DNA of 64,000 nt, taken from Thalassobacillus devorans. Its GTDB lineage: Bacteria; Bacillota; Bacilli; Bacillales; Halobacillaceae. Below are positions 45,040 through 52,975 of this stretch, piece by piece. The stretch covers positions 1,364,001 to 1,428,000 of the forward strand of contig NZ_FXEH01000006.1 in NCBI RefSeq assembly GCF_900176565.1, in the 5' to 3' direction. The translations under genes and the position numbers were made by a program. Below the pieces are notes generated by a model that was not told the DNA's origin, ran no database searches, and saw only the letters and a program-made list of their open reading frames with translations. Numbering within the stretch: position 1 is the first letter of the stretch; each line of letters begins with the position of its first letter.

Positions 45040-45771
45040 TTGGTAACTTTGATTTATGCCCATAGAGGCGCCAGTAAACTTGCCCCCGAAAATACCATGC
45101 CGGCGTTTGATCTAGCCTACCAGGCAGGTGCAGATGGTATTGAAACGGATGTCCAGCTGACTAAAGACAGCGTTCCGGTTTTGATTCATGATGAGAATGT
45201 GCGTCGCACCACAAATGGTACCGGTTTCGTTCAGGATTATACATATGGAGAAATAAAAAAGCTGGATGCAGGCAGCTGGTTTTCCTCGAAATTTTCAGAT
45301 ACACCTATTGTAACATTAGAAGAATTTTTAGGTTGGGTACAGGACAAATCTATGGTGTTAAATATCGAGCTCAAAAACAATGTAATTGATTATAAAAATA
45401 TGGAACGAATCGTTTATGACCTTCTACAGGCCCACCAGTTGCTTGATCAAACGGTGGTTTCCTCATTCAACCCCGACAGTATGAAACGGATGAAGGAAAT
45501 CGATCCAAAGGTGGCGACGGCCTTTTTAACTTCTCAGAAGCTCCCTGACCTTTTGGGATATTTGAGAAGGTTACAGGTGGATGGTTTACATGCAAAGTAT
45601 CGGCTGCTGAACAAAAAACTGGCAGAGAATTGTATGCAGCAAAACCTGGCCTTGCGCAGCTACACGGTAAACCGACCTGCCCAAATGAAAAAGTGTTTTA
45701 AGCTAAAATGTGAAGGAATTTTCACAGATGTGCCCCACTTGGCTAAAGAATACCGTGAGTTATATCAATAA
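45040..45771 (+). CDS. Glycerophosphodiester phosphodiesterase (YqiK-like)
   Basis: 243 residues. Start is TTG after GAGAGGTGA. GDPD motifs HRG near residue 7, APENT, GIETDVQLT, IHDENV and a late GIFTDVP are intact. No signal peptide, so cytoplasmic, unlike GlpQ. Hydrolyses glycerophosphodiesters from phospholipid turnover to glycerol-3-phosphate and an alcohol. B. subtilis YqiK is the closest comparison. 25 bases before namA, same direction. Confidence 0.88.
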   Translation: MVTLIYAHRGASKLAPENTMPAFDLAYQAGADGIETDVQLTKDSVPVLIHDENVRRTTNGTGFVQDYTYGEIKKLDAGSWFSSKFSDTPIVTLEEFLGWVQDKSMVLNIELKNNVIDYKNMERIVYDLLQAHQLLDQTVVSSFNPDSMKRMKEIDPKVATAFLTSQKLPDLLGYLRRLQVDGLHAKYRLLNKKLAENCMQQNLALRSYTVNRPAQMKKCFKLKCEGIFTDVPHLAKEYRELYQ

Positions 45772-45796
45772 TATAAAACCATAAAGGAGAAATAGC

Positions 45797-46816
45797 ATGG
45801 AATCAAAATTATTTTCCCCTTATAGGATAAAAGATGTCACACTAAAGAATAGAATCGTTATGTCCCCGATGTGTATGTATTCTTCTGATACTCAGGACGG
45901 GAAAGCTGCTCCCTTCCACTTTACGCACTATGAAAGCCGTGCTGCCGGACAAGTCGGTCTTGTCATGACGGAAGCTACTGCTGTGGTACCGGAAGGGAGA
46001 ATTTCCTATGAAGATCTTGGTATTTGGAGCGATGAACATATATTGGGATTGAAGCAGATCAATGAAGGGATACACCGCCATGGTGCTGCTTCTGCCATCC
46101 AGCTTGCCCACGCCGGAAGAAAAGCTGACCTGAAAGATCCTATTTATGGACCCAGTCCGCTCCCTTTTAATGAGCAGTTACAAACTCCGAATGAGATGTC
46201 CATGAAAGATATCCAACATGTAATCACCGCTTTTAAAGATGCTGCCAAAAGAGCTGAAGAAAGTGGGTTTGATATCATCGAACTCCATGGTGCCCATGGT
46301 TACTTGATCAATGAATTCCTATCTCCTCTTACTAATAAACGAAGCGATGATTATGGAGGTTCTACAGAAAACCGCTACCGTTTTCTGAAAGAAGTGATTA
46401 CAGCTGTCAAGGAAGTATGGAATGGCCCTTTGTTTGTTAGAATTTCAGGGAATGAATATCATGAAGAAGGCAATACGATGAATGATTTTCTCTACTTTGC
46501 AAGGGAAATGAAAAAGCAGGGTATCGACTTGATCGATGTCAGTTCAGGCGGTGTCGTCCCGGCTTCCATTAATCCATTTCCCGGCTACCAAATATCCTAC
46601 GCGGAGGAAATCAAACGCAGGACCGGGATTCCCACAGGAGCTGTGGGGCTAATAACACATGGAATTCAAGCAGAAGAAATTGTTCAAAACGAACGCGCTG
46701 ATTTGGTATTCATCGGCCGCTCTTTATTGCGTAATCCATACTGGCCGATGCAGGCAGCTGAAGAGTTAGGATTCGCCCTTGAAGGACCCCGCCAATATGC
46801 AAGGGCGTGGAAATAA
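45797..46816 (+). CDS. namA: NADPH dehydrogenase NamA (old yellow enzyme YqjM)
   Basis: 339 residues, matching YqjM (338). FMN TIM barrel with MSPMCMYSS (residues 22-30; the Cys tunes FMN in YqjM), [22 protein letters not shown] (about 165-180) and [10 protein letters not shown]. Reduces alpha,beta-unsaturated carbonyls and nitro compounds; in B. subtilis induced by toxic electrophiles. AAAGGAGAA precedes the ATG. Ends at a terminator. Confidence 0.95.
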   Translation: MESKLFSPYRIKDVTLKNRIVMSPMCMYSSDTQDGKAAPFHFTHYESRAAGQVGLVMTEATAVVPEGRISYEDLGIWSDEHILGLKQINEGIHRHGAASAIQLAHAGRKADLKDPIYGPSPLPFNEQLQTPNEMSMKDIQHVITAFKDAAKRAEESGFDIIELHGAHGYLINEFLSPLTNKRSDDYGGSTENRYRFLKEVITAVKEVWNGPLFVRISGNEYHEEGNTMNDFLYFAREMKKQGIDLIDVSSGGVVPASINPFPGYQISYAEEIKRRTGIPTGAVGLITHGIQAEEIVQNERADLVFIGRSLLRNPYWPMQAAEELGFALEGPRQYARAWK

Positions 46817-46826
46817 AAAATTCTCA

Positions 46827-46866
46827 AAAGGTCCGTCCATTTCATTGGCTCGGACCTTTCTTTTTA
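46827..46866 (+). terminator. Rho-independent terminator of namA
   Basis: AAAGGTCCG pairs with CGGACCTTT, followed by CTTTTTA. Confidence 0.85.
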
Positions 46867-46917
46867 CGTGTCACGTGGCTTAGCCAGTGATAAGATAGCG
46901 GTATAGGAGGAAAGAAT

Positions 46918-47847
46918 ATGGAATTATTTTTTCTCGGGACTGGTTCCGGAGTCCCTTCAAAAGAACGGAACGTTTCCGCATTAGCCTTGCAGATGCTTCA
47001 AGAACGGCAGAGCACCTGGCTGTTCGACTGCGGGGAATCCACCCAGCACCAAATTCTGCGTACCAATATCCGGCCGCGCCGGGTTGAAAAAATATTTATT
47101 ACCCACCTCCATGGCGATCATATTTACGGCCTGCCAGGTTTTTTAAGCAGCCGTTCTTTTCAGGGTGGAGAAACCCCCTGTACGATATATGGACCAAAAG
47201 GGTTGAAGGAATACATCACGATAAGTCTCCGTGTCAGTGGCACAAGGCTTACGTATCCCCTTGAAATTGTCGAAGTGATTGAGGAAGAGACGATTTTTGA
47301 GGATGAAGGCATTACAGTAAAGAGTGTGCCGCTTGAACACGGGCTTGAAAGCTTCGGTTATATTATCCAGGAAAAAGATCAGCCCGGGGAGCTTCTGCCT
47401 GAAAAACTGAAGGATGCAGGGATTTCGCCTGGACCTATTTACCAAAAAATAAAACAGAACGAAACGACGGAGCTGGCTGATGGCACTGTAATTCGCAGGG
47501 AAGATTATCTCGGTCCTGTTAAGGCAGGAAGAAAAATCGCCATTCTTGGGGACACCCGGTACCTGGAAGGATTGGCGGATATTTTAAAACATGCCGATAT
47601 TCTTGTCCACGAAGCCACTTTTGCAGGAGCAGATGAGGAATTGGCCCATGCGTACTTTCATTCCACCACCCGTCAGGCGGCTCACCTTGCCAAACTTGCT
47701 GAGGTGAAGCAATTGATAATCAGCCACATATCTTCCAGGTATCAAGGAGATAAAGTTAAGGATTTATTGCGGGAAGCACAGGAAATCTTCCCTGATACAG
47801 CAATCGCCTATGACTTTTACCACCACCCTGTTCCGGCTAATAAGTAA
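46918..47847 (+). CDS. rnz: Ribonuclease Z
   Basis: 309 residues (B. subtilis Rnz has 307). Zinc motif THLHGDH at 62-68, GDTRYLEGL and the late HEATFA and HSTTRQAA motifs. The metallo-beta-lactamase endonuclease removes 3' trailers of tRNA precursors lacking CCA. The flexible exosite arm for tRNA lies around 150-175. AGGAGG precedes the ATG. Followed by the aldehyde dehydrogenase gene 13 bases on. Confidence 0.95.
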   Translation: MELFFLGTGSGVPSKERNVSALALQMLQERQSTWLFDCGESTQHQILRTNIRPRRVEKIFITHLHGDHIYGLPGFLSSRSFQGGETPCTIYGPKGLKEYITISLRVSGTRLTYPLEIVEVIEEETIFEDEGITVKSVPLEHGLESFGYIIQEKDQPGELLPEKLKDAGISPGPIYQKIKQNETTELADGTVIRREDYLGPVKAGRKIAILGDTRYLEGLADILKHADILVHEATFAGADEELAHAYFHSTTRQAAHLAKLAEVKQLIISHISSRYQGDKVKDLLREAQEIFPDTAIAYDFYHHPVPANK

Positions 47848-47860
47848 GGAGGAATGTTCG

Positions 47861-49231
47861 ATGTCCGTCATCTCGAAAGCGACAGCAGACCAAAAAGATT
47901 TTTTTCGCCAGGGTCACACGAAGCCATACGAGTTTCGTCTCGCTCAGTTAAAAAAGTTGAAAAAGATGCTGAAAAAATGGGAGTCTGCTATTCTTGAAGC
48001 AGTAAATGCCGACTTGAATAAATCAGAGTACGAGGCTTACACTACCGAAGTCGGCTTCCTCTATAGTGAAATTGATGACCATATGAAACACTTGGAAGAA
48101 TGGATGGAACCAATTGATGTAAAAACTCCTCTTACTCATAAAGGCTCGAAAAACTATATCCTAAAAGAGCCCTATGGAAATGTGCTCGTTATTGCTCCAT
48201 GGAACTATCCGATCAACCTGGCTTTCGCTCCGGTCATTGGAGCCATAGCTGCTGGCAACACTGTGATTCTTAAGCCATCCGAGCTTACACCGACGGTTTC
48301 TTCGCTGCTGGAGGAGATGGTTGCTGAAACCTTTGAACCCGGTTTCTTCACCGTAATCGAAGGTGGGAAAGAAACCAGTCAGGCTTTACTCGACCAACGC
48401 TTTGATTACATCTTTTTCACCGGAAGCATTCCAGTCGGAAAAATTGTAATGGAAAAAGCGAGCAAGCATCTGACACCTGTCACACTGGAACTTGGCGGAA
48501 AAAGCCCCGCAATCGTCCATAAAGATGCCAAACTTGACCTGGCTGCCAAACGGATTGTCTGGGGAAAATTTACTAACGCAGGACAGACCTGTATCGCACC
48601 TGATTTCCTTTATGTTCACCAGGATGTGAAAGATAAACTATTAGCTAAGATTAACAAGCATATAGAAACCATGTATGGGAAAGATCCATTGAAGAACCCG
48701 GATTTCACCAGTATTGTATCCAGTGGACACTTTGACCGATTAACTGGCTTTTTGGATAATGGTCAAGTTTTCACTGGTGGCCGCGTGGACCGGGAACGAT
48801 TAATGATCCAACCGACCATCTTAGATAATATCGATTGGAAGGACCCAGTCATGGAAGAAGAAATATTCGGTCCGATTCTGCCTGTACTGACTTTTGAAAA
48901 TCTATCTGAAGCAGTGGATAACCTCCAAGATAAAGAGAAACCCTTAGCTCTCTACTACTTCGGCCAAAAAGAAAAACAGCAGAAATTTGTGACGGAAACG
49001 CTATCCTTTGGCGGCGGTTGTATCAATGACACCCTTTATCATATTGCCAACCCTCACCTTCCCTTCGGCGGGGTAGGGAGCAGCGGCATGGGGGCCTACC
49101 ATGGAAAAGCAAGTTTTGAGACATTCTCCCATCAAAAGAGCATGACAAAGCAAACAACCAAATTCGACTATAGCTTTCGCTACCCAGGCTCAAAAATGGG
49201 ATTGAAAATCATTAAGAAATTATTGAAATAG
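47861..49231 (+). CDS. Aldehyde dehydrogenase, YwdH-like class 3
   Basis: 456 residues from the ATG at 47861 (AAGGAGGAA before it), exactly the length of B. subtilis YwdH. Motifs: PWNYPINLA (cofactor cleft), catalytic Glu in LELGGKSP and catalytic Cys in NAGQTCIAPDF. A hydrophobic/basic C-terminus (SKMGLKIIKKLLK) may touch the membrane. Oxidises long-chain or aromatic aldehydes with NAD(P). Together with NamA upstream this suits detoxification of reactive carbonyls; that link is inference. Confidence 0.9.
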   Translation: MSVISKATADQKDFFRQGHTKPYEFRLAQLKKLKKMLKKWESAILEAVNADLNKSEYEAYTTEVGFLYSEIDDHMKHLEEWMEPIDVKTPLTHKGSKNYILKEPYGNVLVIAPWNYPINLAFAPVIGAIAAGNTVILKPSELTPTVSSLLEEMVAETFEPGFFTVIEGGKETSQALLDQRFDYIFFTGSIPVGKIVMEKASKHLTPVTLELGGKSPAIVHKDAKLDLAAKRIVWGKFTNAGQTCIAPDFLYVHQDVKDKLLAKINKHIETMYGKDPLKNPDFTSIVSSGHFDRLTGFLDNGQVFTGGRVDRERLMIQPTILDNIDWKDPVMEEEIFGPILPVLTFENLSEAVDNLQDKEKPLALYYFGQKEKQQKFVTETLSFGGGCINDTLYHIANPHLPFGGVGSSGMGAYHGKASFETFSHQKSMTKQTTKFDYSFRYPGSKMGLKIIKKLLK

Positions 49232-49237
49232 TGTAAA

Positions 49238-49274
49238 TAAACCGCCTGATTACGATATGATCAGGCGGTTTTCT
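49238..49274 (+). terminator. Rho-independent terminator of rnz-aldehyde dehydrogenase
   Basis: AAACCGCCTGAT pairs with ATCAGGCGGTTTT around a six-base loop. Confidence 0.9.
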
Positions 49275-49325
49275 CTTGGTCTAGGAAATTATAAAATTCA
49301 GTGTTGGTGGTTAACCCCTTTGGAA

Positions 49326-49447
49326 CTGGCTGCATCCAGCTCCAGCGCCTACCCCCTCGAGGTCTTAAGTCAATCCTCTCTGTGACAAAGAACGTCACGC
49401 CGAGGCTTGTCTTAAGCTTGTCGGGGGTGAGCAAGGCGCTTGCGCAT
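49326..49447. repeat. Palindromic intergenic repeat element (Bacillaceae GCGCCT/CTCGAGG type)
   Basis: A roughly 120-base imperfect palindrome. Outer arms AGCGCCT (49344-49350) and AGGCGCT (49434-49440); next ACCCCCTCGA and TCGGGGGT; then CTTAAG twice (49364-49369 and 49411-49416), CAATCCTC with GAGGCTTG, and central GTGAC/GTCAC. The flanks CTGGCTGCATCCAGCTCC and TTGCGCATTTG match an intergenic repeat widely seen in Bacillaceae genomes (from memory). One copy in this window. It lies between a terminator and the 3' end of the permease gene. Function unknown. Confidence 0.75.
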
Positions 49448-49474
49448 TTGTTCTGCTAAGCACTCATTTTTTCT

Positions 49475-51409
49475 TTATTTGATGATTCGGGAAACAAAGT
49501 CTTCCGGGACACTATAGATCATTTCCGGATAGCCTCCCTTGTAGTAAAGGGCAACAAAATAACTTCCTTGATTGTCATTCCCGCTTCTATTCAGCAGCAT
49601 CTCGACTTTTTCCGGGTCCGTTATCGTCCATACGTGGTCGCTCGATGCAGCCGCTTTTTCGAATCGATTATAAATCGTACCCTCATCCCCTTCCCCATAC
49701 ATGATCACGGCTTTTGAAATGTCATCGGCTGTAAGGATGATGTCTTCGTACATTTGCTGTTCCTGAAGCCAGTCATTAAATCGGTCATACGAGCGCTTTA
49801 TTGGTACGTGAAATTCTGTTCCATCACTTAATGAAAAACTGATTTCACCCTGGTCTCCAATCAAGGGATACCTCTTATCAAAGGTTTCTTCATCCAAATC
49901 CTGCTTCAATTGTTTCACCAATGAGGCAATCTTTTCAGCATTTGTTATTACAATGTTCTCGTCCTCTTTTCCGGGTACATAAAACCGGATATTCTCGATA
50001 TCTTCACTGTCCACATGTAAGACAGGGTATTTTAACTGTTTATATTCTTCTGATTCATAGATTGGTTTCAGTGCAGACTGAAGCTGGTCTTCAGAAATTA
50101 TATATTCTCTAATGACACTTCCCTGATCTTTTTCCTCATAGGCAAGGAATATATTTCGCTTTCTGTTGGCATGATCATCAGGCGGGCCGGTTTCCACAAT
50201 CTGCTGATGAAGGTTCCGAATCGCCTCGATATTTTCCGCGCTGGTCAGGTATCCTGCTTCTGACATCATCATCTCGTTTTTGTTTTTATACGTATAGGAA
50301 CCTTCCCCTATAAATACACGTTCCACATTCCCAGCTTCCGGTATTGCTTTTTCATAACCGGTGACATCTATTTCCAGCATGAAGAAAACAAGGAATGTGA
50401 CAACGGAAAAGCCAAGATAGCCTTTCCATTTTCCGAAGACCCGCCATGTTTTTTGCAATACCATCTCAGCAACCGTATACCCAACCAATGAACCGACGAC
50501 ATATCCGAAAATCACCCACCCCGCAGGCTGGCTTTGGAAGTACAATCCTCCCACAAGCATCATACAGAATGTCAATCCGTATTTGAACAATGGTCTCAAG
50601 CCGTTATAAACGATTGCCTGCCCGGCCATTTCTAATTTTCTATGTTTGTAAATAACCCATGCTAAGCCATAGAAAAATACGGCGATGCTTGTATAAATGA
50701 TAAACCGGATTGCTGGTAAGGACCCATTAAACAGGTTTAATGAATCGCTGAGTGGTGAAAGCATTTCTATACTGCTGTCCATATAATAATTTGTAGAAAA
50801 ACCATATAAAAACTGGTCTAGAACAAAATAGAAAAGCACTGTGATCCCAGCCGGGAAAAGCAGCATGATATAGGTCAGGACTCCCTGGACTGCCGACATG
50901 CCGGTCAACATACCGACAAACACGGTGGAAAAAAACAGCAGCAATGTATAGGACAGCGTTCCTCCTGCCCAATACCAAAGGTCACTCCACTCATAAATAC
51001 CACTTAAATCATAACTAACAGTAATGATGGCAATAATTAAGGTTGTGATGAGAATGGGTGAAACTAAGATAACAAGGCCATTCCAAATATTAATATGGTA
51101 AAGCTCCTTCCGCTTTAATGGCAGGCTATGTATAAAGTCGGAGGACTCTTTCATATGAAGATAACGAAATAAAAACACTGCTAATAATACGGGCAGAACA
51201 ATCATCAGCAGCTGCTGAATCTCAAAGTTAACCTGGAATAGGCCTCTCTGATAGAAATACTCACCTAAAGGTCTGTCACTGGATACTTCCATCATTAACT
51301 TGAGAGGAAGGGCGAATAGCAGACCTGCCAAATATACGATACCGATCCAGCCGACACTGCGGAAGTTCTGTTTTGTAACTTCTTTTTTAAACGAGGATGT
51401 TTTCAACAT
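49475..51409 (-). CDS. ABC transporter permease with large C-terminal soluble domain
   Basis: 644 residues from the ATG at 51409 (GGGAGG upstream; overlaps the ATPase gene by 23 bases). About eight membrane segments lie in the first ~360 residues (ABC-2 style), and the last ~280 form an extracytoplasmic domain rich in charged residues with no motif I recognise. Such permeases occur with YtrA-type GntR regulators and YtrB-type ATPases; the B. subtilis ytr system is linked to cell-envelope function. It should pair with the upstream ATPase. Substrate unknown. Confidence 0.8.
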   Translation of the reverse strand: MLKTSSFKKEVTKQNFRSVGWIGIVYLAGLLFALPLKLMMEVSSDRPLGEYFYQRGLFQVNFEIQQLLMIVLPVLLAVFLFRYLHMKESSDFIHSLPLKRKELYHINIWNGLVILVSPILITTLIIAIITVSYDLSGIYEWSDLWYWAGGTLSYTLLLFFSTVFVGMLTGMSAVQGVLTYIMLLFPAGITVLFYFVLDQFLYGFSTNYYMDSSIEMLSPLSDSLNLFNGSLPAIRFIIYTSIAVFFYGLAWVIYKHRKLEMAGQAIVYNGLRPLFKYGLTFCMMLVGGLYFQSQPAGWVIFGYVVGSLVGYTVAEMVLQKTWRVFGKWKGYLGFSVVTFLVFFMLEIDVTGYEKAIPEAGNVERVFIGEGSYTYKNKNEMMMSEAGYLTSAENIEAIRNLHQQIVETGPPDDHANRKRNIFLAYEEKDQGSVIREYIISEDQLQSALKPIYESEEYKQLKYPVLHVDSEDIENIRFYVPGKEDENIVITNAEKIASLVKQLKQDLDEETFDKRYPLIGDQGEISFSLSDGTEFHVPIKRSYDRFNDWLQEQQMYEDIILTADDISKAVIMYGEGDEGTIYNRFEKAAASSDHVWTITDPEKVEMLLNRSGNDNQGSYFVALYYKGGYPEMIYSVPEDFVSRIIK

Positions 51410-52286
51410 TGTAGCCGACACCTCCCATTTCATAAATGAAGATTTCTTCTAATGTAAGCGGCAGCAAATCAAAAACTACCGGACTATAAGCTTCAACCTT
51501 CTCCGTGATGACTTCTTCACTCCCCCGTACGATCCATAACCGGACACTTCCCCGCTTTTCTTCGTGCAGGAGTGTTAATTCCTGTTTCAATTTGGCTGGT
51601 ACGTGATTTCTGAAAGCCGCCTGGACTTTATGGATGTCCGCTTTCAAATCATCGAGGTCTTTTTCTAAAAGAATGTCTCCATTATGTAAAATCCCAACAT
51701 AATCGCAGATGTCTTCTACTTCTCTTAAGTTATGCGAGGATATAACAATGGTCATTTGCCGTTCTGCAACATCCCGGATCAATAGATTTTTCACCTTTTT
51801 CCGTACTACTGGATCCAAGCCGTCAAACGGTTCATCGAGAATCATAATATCCGGCATTGCTGATAAAGCAAGCCAGAATGCTACCTGCCTTTGCATGCCT
51901 TTTGAAAATTGACTGACTTTCTTTTTGATATCAAGACCGAATATATCTTTTAATTCCTCGAACCTTGACTGGTCCCAGCCAGAATAAATATTTTGATAGA
52001 ACTTTGCCATTTGTTCAATCGTGTAATGAGAGAAAAAGTAAAGCCGATCAGGGATGAAGACCATTTTATTTTTCACCTCATTATTTTCATAAACAGGAGC
52101 CTCCTTCATCTGCACACTGCCTTCCTCCTGCTTTAATATTCCAGCCATGATTTTCAGCAGTGTGGTTTTTCCTGCCCCATTAGATCCGAGAAGACCATAG
52201 ATGGAACCGGTCTTAATCTGTAATGTAATATCATTAAGCACCCTTTGGTTTTGAAAGGATTTCTCTACACCCCGTAATTCAATCAT
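51387..52286 (-). CDS. ABC transporter ATP-binding protein (YtrB-like)
   Basis: 299 residues. Walker A GSNGAGKTT at about 34-42, Q-loop region, signature FSKGMQRQ (about 130-137), Walker B IMILDEPFDGLDP (about 152-164) and switch His in VISSHNLREVED. A C-terminal extension of ~80 residues is typical of ABC-2 exporters. Overlaps the GntR regulator by eight bases and the permease by 23; the three genes are one operon. Confidence 0.92.
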   Translation of the reverse strand: MIELRGVEKSFQNQRVLNDITLQIKTGSIYGLLGSNGAGKTTLLKIMAGILKQEEGSVQMKEAPVYENNEVKNKMVFIPDRLYFFSHYTIEQMAKFYQNIYSGWDQSRFEELKDIFGLDIKKKVSQFSKGMQRQVAFWLALSAMPDIMILDEPFDGLDPVVRKKVKNLLIRDVAERQMTIVISSHNLREVEDICDYVGILHNGDILLEKDLDDLKADIHKVQAAFRNHVPAKLKQELTLLHEEKRGSVRLWIVRGSEEVITEKVEAYSPVVFDLLPLTLEEIFIYEMGGVGYNVENILV

Positions 52287-52668
52287 TTGTCTTTTGCCCC
52301 CCTATCGATTCCTCTGCTTTTTTAATAAGCTGTTCGATTTCCTTCCGTGTCACGCCAAGGTACAACGCTTCAGAAATATCCGCTGTCAGTTTTTCTTTAA
52401 TCTTCATAAGTTCCTCCTGATTAACGGCATCATCAGAAACCTGTACGAAGCTCCCTTTTCCTTTTACGGAATAGATGTAGCCTTGGGTTTCCAGCTCGCG
52501 GTAGGCTTTTTGAATGGTATTTGGATTGATCGTCATCTGTTTCGCCAATGTTCTCACCGAAGGAAGCTTCTCGTCTGCCTGCAGAATCTCTTTGATAATT
52601 AATTCCTTGAATTTCTCGACAAGCTGTTCGTAGATAGGCTTTCTGCTTCGTAAATCCAAATCAAACAT
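52279..52668 (-). CDS. GntR family regulator, YtrA subfamily
   Basis: 129 residues from the ATG at 52668 (AGGGAGAAGG upstream). Winged helix-turn-helix at about 10-75 (LPSVRTLAKQMTINPNTIQKAYRELE) and a short ~50-residue helical tail, the hallmark of the YtrA subfamily, which lacks a ligand-binding domain. It likely represses its own operon through the palindrome just upstream. Confidence 0.92.
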   Translation of the reverse strand: MFDLDLRSRKPIYEQLVEKFKELIIKEILQADEKLPSVRTLAKQMTINPNTIQKAYRELETQGYIYSVKGKGSFVQVSDDAVNQEELMKIKEKLTADISEALYLGVTRKEIEQLIKKAEESIGGQKTND

Positions 52669-52699
52669 GGCCTTCTCCCTCCGATCCATGAACCGTGTT

Positions 52700-52757
52700 A
52701 ACTGTATTAGTATCCTTAGTACAGTTTAAGTATATAGGATAATATGGAATTTGAGAA
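52700..52757 (-). promoter_or_regulatory. GntR operon promoter and putative operator
   Basis: On the minus strand TTCTCA (52757-52752) and TATACT (52734-52729) are 17 bases apart. Immediately downstream an inverted repeat AACTGTA/TACAGTT (52700-52706 and 52720-52726) would cover the transcription start. Its TGTA-TTAG...TTAG-TACA pattern resembles YtrA-type operators, suggesting autorepression. Confidence 0.55.
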
Positions 52758-52883
52758 GCAGTTTTTTACTTTTTATGAAATTATTTACCATGAGCAAGCA
52801 GAACAGTGGAGAAACTTAAAAAATTTTGATAGTTTAATACTTCAACAAAAACTAGTCTGGTTAAATTTTTATAGTTAATAGAT

Positions 52884-52911
52884 TTGACTATCCTAAAAAT
52901 TCTGATAACAT
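52884..52911 (+). promoter_or_regulatory. Promoter of ppc
   Basis: TTGACT and TAACAT are separated by 16 bases, about 65 bases before the ppc ATG. Confidence 0.5.
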
Positions 52912-52975
52912 AAGAAAACATACATCGGCCATAATTTGGCCAGTAATTTTTAAAGAAAAACAGGAAGGTGAAATC

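Larger units (their letters stand above)
52669..52975. other. Divergent intergenic region GntR operon/ppc, no gene
   Basis: No coding sequence is convincing. It holds the GntR promoter and palindrome on the left, an A/T-rich middle with no recognised signal (about 52760-52880), and the ppc promoter on the right. Confidence 0.6.
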
